Source of the DNA: Solirubrobacter taibaiensis | Lineage (GTDB): Bacteria; Actinomycetota; Thermoleophilia; Solirubrobacterales; Solirubrobacteraceae | Direction of reading: 5' to 3' | NCBI GenBank assembly: GCA_027587225.1 | Contig: JAPDDQ010000001.1 | Coordinates: 550,570-614,569, forward strand | DNA: 64,000 nt | Part shown: positions 58,312 through 64,000 of the stretch, one piece after another | Numbering within the stretch: position 1 is the first letter of the stretch | Layout of the letters: every line of letters begins with the position of its first letter | Translations under genes and position numbers: made by a program | Notes under the pieces: generated by a model | What the model was told of the DNA's origin: nothing | What the model saw: the letters and a program-made list of their open reading frames with translations, nothing else | Database searches by the model: none

Positions 58312-59291
58312 TGTCCGTAATGACTGAGCCGCGCGACCCCGCGCGCCAGCTATCACGCAGGACGCACGTGGCCTTCGGGGCCGTGATGGTGGTCCTGCTG
58401 CTCGCTCCCGCCGCCGTCGTCGTCCTGATGCGCGAGCCCGCGGTCGTGGCCGTTGACCGGCGACTCGAGGCCGGGCGCCTCCCTACTGACGTCGCCGTGG
58501 AGGGCTCGACGGTGTGGGTCGTCAGCGGCCGCGACGACCGCGTCGTGGCCCTCGACATCCGCGAGGCCCAGAGCAACGCGACCACGCACTCGGCGGGCTC
58601 GTCGCCGCTGCGCCTCGCCGTCGGCGGAGGTTCGGTCTGGACGGCGAACGCGGGCGACGACAGCCTCACGCGCATCGATCCGCTCGTGCCTGGCAGCGGG
58701 CGCCGGATCGCCATCGGCGCGCCGGCCGTGGACGTGGCGGTGAGCGCTGAGGGCACGTGGGTGACAAACGGCCTTGCGGGCACGGTGACGCGCGTGGACC
58801 CCGTCAGCAACCGTGTCCTCGGGACCCCCGTACGGACCGGCAGCTTCCCCGCGGCGCTCGCCGTGGGCGCGGGCTCAGTGTGGGTCGTCAACGCCGGGGA
58901 CGGCACGGTCGCGCGGATCGATCCGCGTGAGGACGTCGTGCTGGGTCGCCGGAGCCCGGTCGGCCGCGACCCGCAGGACATCGCGGTCGGGCACGGCTCG
59001 GTGTGGGTCGCCAACCGAGGTGACGGGACCGTCACGCGGCTGTCCGCGCGCAGCGGACGACCCGAGGGTGCGATTCCCGTCGGCGGCGCGCCCGGGGCGC
59101 TCGCGGTGACGTCCGAGGGCGTGCTGGTCCTTGACACGCGCGATGGCACGGTGCAGGCGATCGACCCGAGCGGACGGACGCGCCACGTCACCCGGGTCGA
59201 AGGCTTCCCGACCGCGCTGGCGGTCGGCGCCGGCAGCGCGTGGGTGGTCGACGCGCGCAGCGGCACGGTCATCCGTCTGCGCCCGCGATGA
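58308..59291 (+). CDS. Membrane-anchored YncE/NHL-like beta-propeller protein
   Basis: 327 aa. One N-terminal membrane helix (HVAFGAVMVVLLLAPAAVVVL), then about seven ~40-residue repeats of the form LPTDVAVxGSxVWVVxxxDxxVxxIDPxxG (for example ALAVGAGSVWVVNAGDGTVARIDP). Folds as an extracytoplasmic propeller. Coupled to the protease-like lipoprotein. The 454-aa protein at 61197 has the same repeat type. Confidence 0.8.
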   Translation: MMSVMTEPRDPARQLSRRTHVAFGAVMVVLLLAPAAVVVLMREPAVVAVDRRLEAGRLPTDVAVEGSTVWVVSGRDDRVVALDIREAQSNATTHSAGSSPLRLAVGGGSVWTANAGDDSLTRIDPLVPGSGRRIAIGAPAVDVAVSAEGTWVTNGLAGTVTRVDPVSNRVLGTPVRTGSFPAALAVGAGSVWVVNAGDGTVARIDPREDVVLGRRSPVGRDPQDIAVGHGSVWVANRGDGTVTRLSARSGRPEGAIPVGGAPGALAVTSEGVLVLDTRDGTVQAIDPSGRTRHVTRVEGFPTALAVGAGSAWVVDARSGTVIRLRPR

Positions 59292-59313
59292 TCGCGGCCA
59301 TCGCCCCAAGGAC

Positions 59314-60264
59314 TCATGGCGCAACGGAAGCAACTTGTGCTCGACGCGCGGCGGGACTCATGCTGGTGAGCGTGCGGTCGAGGCCTTCGGCCAGGGCGGT
59401 GCGCGCCTGCCAGTTCAGCGCGGTGGCGGCCGCCGATGGGTCCAGGCACGAGCGGCGGACCTCACCCGTACGCTCGGGCGCGTGACGCACGCGTAGGCCA
59501 AGGGTCTGAGCGACGGCCAGCACGGTGGTCTCCCGGCCCGTGGCGACGTTCACGCAGCCGGTGCGGGTGTTGTCGCCCGCGGCCAGGAACGCGTTCACGA
59601 CGTCGCCCACGTAGAGGAAATCGCGCGTCTGGCCGCCGTCGCCGAACACGGTGACGGGGTGGCCGGCGCCGGCGGCGGCGCAGAACATCGCGATCACCCC
59701 GGCCTCGCCCGCGCCGTTCTGGCGCGGCCCGTAGACGTTGGACAGGCGCAGGCTGATGGTCGCCAGCCCGTAGAGGGTGCGGTAGAGGTCGAGATAGCTC
59801 TCCGCGGCGGCCTTCGAGGCAGCGTAGGGCGACGCCGGACGCAGCTCCGCGGTCTCAGGGGTCGGCACGACGTCCGCCTCGCCGTAGATGGCGCCGCCGG
59901 TCGAGGCCAGGACGAACCGCCGGACGCCGTGGCGCTGTGCGGCCTGCAGCATGGTGAGCGTGCCGATCAGGTTCACCACGGCGTCGTGGACGGGGTCGGC
60001 GACGGCGTGCCGGACGTCGATCTGGGCCGCGAGATGGAAGATCGTGTCAGGCCGCTCGGCAGTGATCGCCCGAGCGACGGCGTGCGGATCGGTGACGTTC
60101 CCCGGGGTCAGCCGGACACCTCGGTTGAGGGCTCCGACGAGGTTCTCCCAGCGACCCGTCGAGAGGTCGTCCAGGACGGTGACGCGCCGGCCATCCGCGA
60201 CCAGCGCGTCGACGAGGTGCGAGCCGATGAACCCGGCTCCGCCGGTGACGAGAGCGCTGCGCAT
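59314..60264 (-). CDS. NAD-dependent UDP-sugar epimerase (GalE-like SDR)
   Basis: 316 aa. TGGAGFIGSHLVDAL, LDDLSTGRWENL, FHLAAQIDVRHAV, Ser/Thr in LASTGGAIYG, YAASKAAAE (YxxxK), and RLSNVYGPRQNGAGEAGV are typical extended SDRs making UDP-galactose/GalNAc or related sugars. Last gene of a minus-strand run with the secreted 298-aa protein and propeller/glycosidase genes, so it probably supplies a sugar nucleotide for a polymer made by this locus. Confidence 0.88.
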   Translation of the reverse strand: MRSALVTGGAGFIGSHLVDALVADGRRVTVLDDLSTGRWENLVGALNRGVRLTPGNVTDPHAVARAITAERPDTIFHLAAQIDVRHAVADPVHDAVVNLIGTLTMLQAAQRHGVRRFVLASTGGAIYGEADVVPTPETAELRPASPYAASKAAAESYLDLYRTLYGLATISLRLSNVYGPRQNGAGEAGVIAMFCAAAGAGHPVTVFGDGGQTRDFLYVGDVVNAFLAAGDNTRTGCVNVATGRETTVLAVAQTLGLRVRHAPERTGEVRRSCLDPSAAATALNWQARTALAEGLDRTLTSMSPAARRAQVASVAP

Positions 60265-60266
60265 GG

Positions 60267-61163
60267 TCACGGGTACACGCAGTAGTGGGTGGGCGAGCCC
60301 GCGGCGACGGCGCCGGTGGTGCCCGCGTTGACGTACTGCCACTGGTGGTCGGGACGGCCGCCGACCCAGTAGACGATCTCGTACACGCCGACGGCATAGC
60401 GTCCGGAACCGGGCGGAACGGTGATCGGGCCGAGCGTCCATGGGACCGGCGTCGCGCTCGCACCCGGATGGAACTGCGCGATGCCGGTGCGCGTCGCCGT
60501 CCACGCGTTCCAGCGCCCACGGTTCTCACCCTGGCTGCCGAACCAGTGCCAGCCCGTCGCGGTCGTGTAGACCGCGATCCAGCCCCGCGTGGACACTGGC
60601 GTCGGGTTCTTGGTCGTGAAGTCCGGCTCGACGAGGAACCCAGGAGTGCACTGGAGGTGTCCGTCCGTCCAGAAGCCTTTCGCGGCCGGCGTGCGCTTAC
60701 GGGTCGTGATCGTGAAGTGCAGGCGGGCGTGGCCGGCCACGCCGGTGGCGGCGACGCCGGAGCGGCGGGCGATCCGGCGCGCGCTGCGGCGCGAGACCGT
60801 GAGCCGCGCGGTCGCGCGGCCGTTCGCGCAGCGGTAGCGGTTGGTGGCGATGGCCGCGGCGGCGATGCGCGGAGCGCGGACGCGGAGCGTGCCGTCGCCC
60901 TGGCAAGCGAAGCGCAGCTTGAAGCCGCGGCCGTTCAGGCGGGCACTCGTGTCGCGGAGCAGGCCTGGACCGGCGGCGTCGGGGAGGTTCAGCGGGGCTC
61001 CGGGCGGCACGACGGACAAGGCCGTGCCCGGCGAGGACGGCAGATTCGCCCCACTCCCCGGCGGCGGTCCGGGCGGCCCCGACGGCAGCTGTGCGGCAGC
61101 GCGCGCGGGTTGCGCGGCTGCGGCCGTCACCGCCAGTCCGATCAGCAACGGGATGCGACGCAT
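60267..61163 (-). CDS. Secreted hypothetical protein with C-terminal beta domain
   Basis: 298 aa. Signal peptide (LLIGLAVTAAAAQPARA), a Pro/Gly linker, a beta domain with Cys pair (LRFACQGDGTLRVRAP ... YRCANGRATARLTVSRRSARRI), and a C-terminal domain rich in Trp (GWHWFGSQGENRGRWNAW, YWVGGRPDHQWQYVN). No family recognised; carbohydrate binding is possible from aromatic content. The upstream AAGGGG gives a good ribosome site. 2 nt before the epimerase start. Confidence 0.6.
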   Translation of the reverse strand: MRRIPLLIGLAVTAAAAQPARAAAQLPSGPPGPPPGSGANLPSSPGTALSVVPPGAPLNLPDAAGPGLLRDTSARLNGRGFKLRFACQGDGTLRVRAPRIAAAAIATNRYRCANGRATARLTVSRRSARRIARRSGVAATGVAGHARLHFTITTRKRTPAAKGFWTDGHLQCTPGFLVEPDFTTKNPTPVSTRGWIAVYTTATGWHWFGSQGENRGRWNAWTATRTGIAQFHPGASATPVPWTLGPITVPPGSGRYAVGVYEIVYWVGGRPDHQWQYVNAGTTGAVAAGSPTHYCVYP

Positions 61164-61196
61164 GCGGTCCCCCTTCCCGGGGTCGTGACGTGAGCG

Positions 61197-62561
61197 TCAA
61201 CGATCAACGCGGATCACCTCGTGCTCACCGGCCGCGATCCACACGTGCCGGTCGTCGAGGAAAAGTGCGGTGGGTGGCACCTGAAGTGGCGTGCGTTCGC
61301 GTACCTGACCCGTGAACCCGTCGAGGCGCACGAGCGTGCGGTCGCCGCGGCACAGGACGAACACGTTGCCGGCGTTCGCCGCGACCGCGACGGGCGCGGC
61401 GCACACCGGCGCGGGCGGCTCGGCCGTCCCGAGCTTGACGTCGACCCGCTGCAGCGTCCCGGCGCCCGAGTCGACCACCCAGGCCTCGTTGCCGTCGAGC
61501 GCGACGTCCACCGGTGCGCCTCCGAGCGGGATCGGCGGTCCGACGACCCGCCGGCGTGCCGCGGAGAGCCGCACGAGCGTCCCGGTCCCAGCGTCCACCG
61601 CCACGACGCGACGGTCGTCCGCCGCCAGAGCGAGCGGGCGCGACCCGACGCGCAACGTCCGCCACGTTCCCCCGGCCGTGCGCACGCGGACCGTCCCGTC
61701 AGCCGAGCTCGCCGCCCACACCGCGCCGGCGGCGACGACCACGTCGGTCACATCCGGTCCCTGGCTCAAGACGCGCGGGGTGCCGGTGCCGTCGATCCGG
61801 ACGCGCACGATGGCGCCGCGTCGCGTGTCGGCGACCCACGCCCACGGCGGACCCACCGCCAGCCGCGCGGGCGCACCACCCGTCCTGAGCGCAGGTGCCG
61901 CCGGGCGACCCGTCACCGCGTCCAGGATCCAGACGGCCCCGGAACCCGGCCCGGCGACCCAGACCCGACCGCCGGCAACCGCGATTCCGGTCGGCTGCCC
62001 CGGCACGCGGAACGTCGTCCCGGCCACGGCGGGCACCGGCTCGGTCCTGGAGAGCAGGAGCACGGCGGCCACGAGCACGCCGACGACGGCGACGAACGCG
62101 ACCCACCGCGCCACGGTCGCGCCGCGACGGCCGGTCGTCGCGCCGGTGTTCGCCGCCTCCCGCGAGCGCATGCCGCCGCTCGGCTCGGTGCGGACGGCCG
62201 GGGCGCCGGCGGAGGCCACGCCGGGGCGTTTCCACCCGGGCGGTCGACGCCACGGCCGCGCCGGCCCACCGACGGGCGGCGCCAGGTCGGCGGGCGCGAC
62301 GTCCCAGCGGTGAGGCGCCCCGTCGTCGTGCGGGCGCTCTGGCGCCGGCGGTGCGTCTCCCCGCGGCGTTCCCGCCGGCGGCGCGTCGTCGGCGCGCGGG
62401 CTCTCGGGCGGCGGCGGCGTCGTCTCGTCGTTGGGCAGACCGGCGCTGACCGTGTCGCGTATACGCGCGATCCGGTCGAGCTGCTTTGCGTACTCGGCCT
62501 CGTACAGGCCGGGGTGGCGGTCGTGGGAGCGGCGGGCCCAGAGGTGTGGCTCGCCGGTCAT
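61197..62561 (-). CDS. Membrane-anchored beta-propeller protein
   Basis: 454 aa. A ~145-residue cytosolic Pro-rich, disordered N-terminus (GLPNDETTPPPPESPRADDAPP), a membrane helix (WVAFVAVVGVLVAAVLLLS) and a propeller of ~40-residue repeats (PTGIAVAGGRVWVAGPGSGAVWILD, PVDVALDGNEAWVVDSGAGTLQRVD). Same fold as the 327-aa protein at 58308. The start overlaps the upstream glycosidase gene's stop (ATGA). Confidence 0.75.
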   Translation of the reverse strand: MTGEPHLWARRSHDRHPGLYEAEYAKQLDRIARIRDTVSAGLPNDETTPPPPESPRADDAPPAGTPRGDAPPAPERPHDDGAPHRWDVAPADLAPPVGGPARPWRRPPGWKRPGVASAGAPAVRTEPSGGMRSREAANTGATTGRRGATVARWVAFVAVVGVLVAAVLLLSRTEPVPAVAGTTFRVPGQPTGIAVAGGRVWVAGPGSGAVWILDAVTGRPAAPALRTGGAPARLAVGPPWAWVADTRRGAIVRVRIDGTGTPRVLSQGPDVTDVVVAAGAVWAASSADGTVRVRTAGGTWRTLRVGSRPLALAADDRRVVAVDAGTGTLVRLSAARRRVVGPPIPLGGAPVDVALDGNEAWVVDSGAGTLQRVDVKLGTAEPPAPVCAAPVAVAANAGNVFVLCRGDRTLVRLDGFTGQVRERTPLQVPPTALFLDDRHVWIAAGEHEVIRVDR

Positions 62562-63235
62562 GGGCACGCTCGCGGCCGGGTGACGGTCCCCCAGGGGTGG
62601 GGGAGGGTGCCCGTGGTCAGGTAGGCGTTGGGCGGGACGTCGACGGCGCTCGTGGGCGGGGCCGCGTAGACGAGATGCGCCGTGCGCTGAAGGCGGAGCC
62701 AGGCCGGCGGGCGCCACGCGAGATAGTCGGTGTAGGAGCCTTCGAAGGTGACGACGATGTCGGCGAGGTCGAAGTAGGCACGGGCCGGGACGACGCCTGG
62801 GTTCAGGACGAGCACCGTGGCGCCCGCCGCGCGCGCGTCGGCGGCAAGCGCGCGGTACTGCTCGACGCGGTCTGCGTCGCCCGCGGCCTCGTCGAGGAAG
62901 ATGCCGTCGATCCCGTACCACGTGCGGTAGCGCTCGACGTCGCGGGCGATGTCAGCGCGTGACCGGGCGCCCCACTGCGTCGGCACGTAGCCGAGCACAC
63001 GCGCACCGTTCGCCTGCGCGGTCGCGATGGCGCGGCCGAACCGTCGGTCGGCCGCGGACCCGGGCCCGCTCGCGGGATTGACGACGAGGAGCGCGGGGAG
63101 CGGCGCGCGCTCGGCGAGCCGCAGGAACGCGTCGGCGGACACGTACGCCGGGACGAGCGGCTCCCGGCACACACGGTCGGGTTGCGCGCCGCACCCCGCG
63201 AGGACCACCGTGGCGAGGACGCCGGCGCGGCTCAT
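62558..63235 (-). CDS. Spherulin-4 family (GH114/PelA-like) lipoprotein glycosidase
   Basis: 225 aa. Lipobox LATVVLAGCGA. LLVVNPASGPG, VLGYVPTQWGARS, DIARDVERYRTWYGIDGIFLDEAAGD and TVLVLNPG are the TIM-barrel blocks of the spherulation-specific family 4, related to the hydrolase of PelA that cuts GalNAc-rich polymers. Acidic residues in FLDE are the likely catalytic pair. Outer-surface lipoprotein. Overlaps both neighbours by 4 nt. Confidence 0.78.
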   Translation of the reverse strand: MSRAGVLATVVLAGCGAQPDRVCREPLVPAYVSADAFLRLAERAPLPALLVVNPASGPGSAADRRFGRAIATAQANGARVLGYVPTQWGARSRADIARDVERYRTWYGIDGIFLDEAAGDADRVEQYRALAADARAAGATVLVLNPGVVPARAYFDLADIVVTFEGSYTDYLAWRPPAWLRLQRTAHLVYAAPPTSAVDVPPNAYLTTGTLPHPWGTVTRPRACP

Positions 63236-63822
63236 GTGATCCACAGGGCCGTGGCCAGCGTGCGGGCCGGCCGGGCGAGCAGGACGAGGGCTGCGGGCGC
63301 CATCAGCAGGACCGCCACGGTGCCGCCCGCCACGAGCGCGGCGCCGGCGAACGGCGCGGGCACGGCGAGCTCCGCGGCGACCCCGGCCGCGATCGCGAGC
63401 GTCGACCACGCGGGCCGGCCGAGCGACTCGAGCAGCGCGACCAGCACCCCGGCCAGCGCGACGACGCCGAAGCCCGCCAACACGCCCGTACCAGTACCCG
63501 GCGCCACCAGGACGACGGCGACCGATCCCACCACGGTCGCCAGCGCCAGCCGCGCGATCGCTCCGGCGAGCACGGCCACCGGGCGCCGCACGGAGGGCCC
63601 CGGTCCGTCGCAGGCCGGCACGCCGGACAGCGCCCGCGGGAATGCGTCGGTGAGCCCCCACAACGCGTGTCCCGCCCACAACCCGCCGACCGCCGACGGC
63701 AACAGCGCGAGTGCCGCCGCGGGTCCGCCCGCCCACCCCACGGACGGGTCGCCGACGAGCAGGACGCCGATGCCGACTCCGGTGAGCCCCGCGCCGGCCG
63801 TCCGGGTCCACCGCCCGGGCAC
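63232..63822 (-). CDS. Hypothetical polytopic membrane protein
   Basis: 196 aa or more, with six to seven Ala/Val/Leu-rich membrane helices and few charges. No family recognised. GTG 63822 is the first start codon visible, but the frame stays open to the right edge, so the true start may lie beyond the window. Overlaps the glycosidase gene by 4 nt. Confidence 0.5.
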   Translation of the reverse strand: MPGRWTRTAGAGLTGVGIGVLLVGDPSVGWAGGPAAALALLPSAVGGLWAGHALWGLTDAFPRALSGVPACDGPGPSVRRPVAVLAGAIARLALATVVGSVAVVLVAPGTGTGVLAGFGVVALAGVLVALLESLGRPAWSTLAIAAGVAAELAVPAPFAGAALVAGGTVAVLLMAPAALVLLARPARTLATALWIT

Positions 63823-64000
63823 GACCGCGCTCCGCTCGCCGGGCGTGGGTCGTCGCGAGCGCCCGAGACGCCCACGCCCGCCGTCGCCGCCGCGCGTTTC
63901 GGCCGCTGGTGGCGCGTCGTGGCCGCCGCGCGACTCGCAGGTTCTCGGTCTGGCGGCCGGCGAACGGTATGGAGACGACGACGATGACGAGCCAGACGAT
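63823..64000 (-). other. Right-edge segment, unresolved
   Basis: No start codon or convincing plus-strand gene. On the minus strand one frame reads IVWLVIVVVSIPFAGRQTEN, like the end of a membrane helix, and merges into the frame of the glycosidase gene; another continues the membrane-protein frame. An upstream gene probably enters here. Confidence 0.3.

Noticed and set aside
62458..62467. Palindrome GCGTATACGC similar to that at 55569
   Set aside because: Lies inside the beta-propeller coding region; not obviously regulatory.
1..64000. tRNA, rRNA, riboswitch, CRISPR array, IS element, prophage
   Set aside because: I looked for T-loop motifs, cobalamin and glycine riboswitch cores, transposases and phage genes and saw none. 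In particular the 43-nt gap before meaA is too short for a B12 riboswitch.

Overview
The window is very GC-rich, with third codon positions almost always G or C. It is densely packed and most genes sit in short operons with 4-nt ATGA/GTGA overlaps. The content (SARP/BTAD regulator, ECF sigma factors, DrrAB-type exporters, crotonyl-CoA reductase with a MeaA-type mutase, many secreted Ca-binding/PKD/FG-GAP proteins, no outer-membrane systems) suggests a soil actinobacterium. Solirubrobacterales/Thermoleophilia is my best guess, by inference only. It reads as an ordinary chromosomal segment: I see no rRNA, tRNA, CRISPR array, prophage or intact insertion sequence.

Layout. 1-7.8 kb: end of a secreted sugar dehydrogenase with PKD domain, a RelA/SpoT-type nucleotide synthetase, a PolX/PHP protein with a dead polymerase site, DUF4184, RarD and DUF1905 proteins. 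7.8-13.5 kb: a methyltransferase-haloperoxidase-like operon divergent from a giant SARP/AAA regulator. 13.5-20.6 kb: lipoproteins, an XRE-cupin regulator coupled to an aminotransferase, a PfkB kinase, and a GFA-YeeE-DUF6691 operon. 20.6-36.5 kb: a hydrolase, an aldolase, large cell-surface proteins (Ig/PKD repeats, two RTX-like proteins, FG-GAP), two ABC exporters with a two-component system, and an SDR. 36.7-42.8 kb: MeaB GTPase, MeaA-type mutase and crotonyl-CoA carboxylase/reductase, an ethylmalonyl-CoA pathway set. 42.8-56.4 kb: CorA-like channel, DEDD exonuclease/GIY-YIG nuclease, receiver protein, two ECF sigma units, YgfZ, PhoD-like phosphatase, soluble chemoreceptor, rod-like mini-protein and a degenerate serine recombinase. 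56.5-64 kb: SCO protein, protease-like lipoprotein, two NHL/YncE-like beta-propeller proteins, a UDP-sugar epimerase, a spherulin-4-type glycosidase and membrane proteins; this looks like the edge of an exopolysaccharide locus.

The least explained structure is a dispersed intergenic repeat family at about 16.1-16.3, 36.6-36.7 and 45.9-46.4 kb. Conserved flanks surround an exchangeable hairpin. The third copy has long terminal inverted repeats and supplies the last codons of both convergent genes beside it. A second theme is translation initiation: many genes have a TAnnnT box 6-9 nt before the start codon and no visible Shine-Dalgarno, which suggests frequent leaderless mRNAs. Several enzymes keep their fold but have lost key residues: the PolX polymerase triad, the recombinase serine and the haloperoxidase acid-base histidine.
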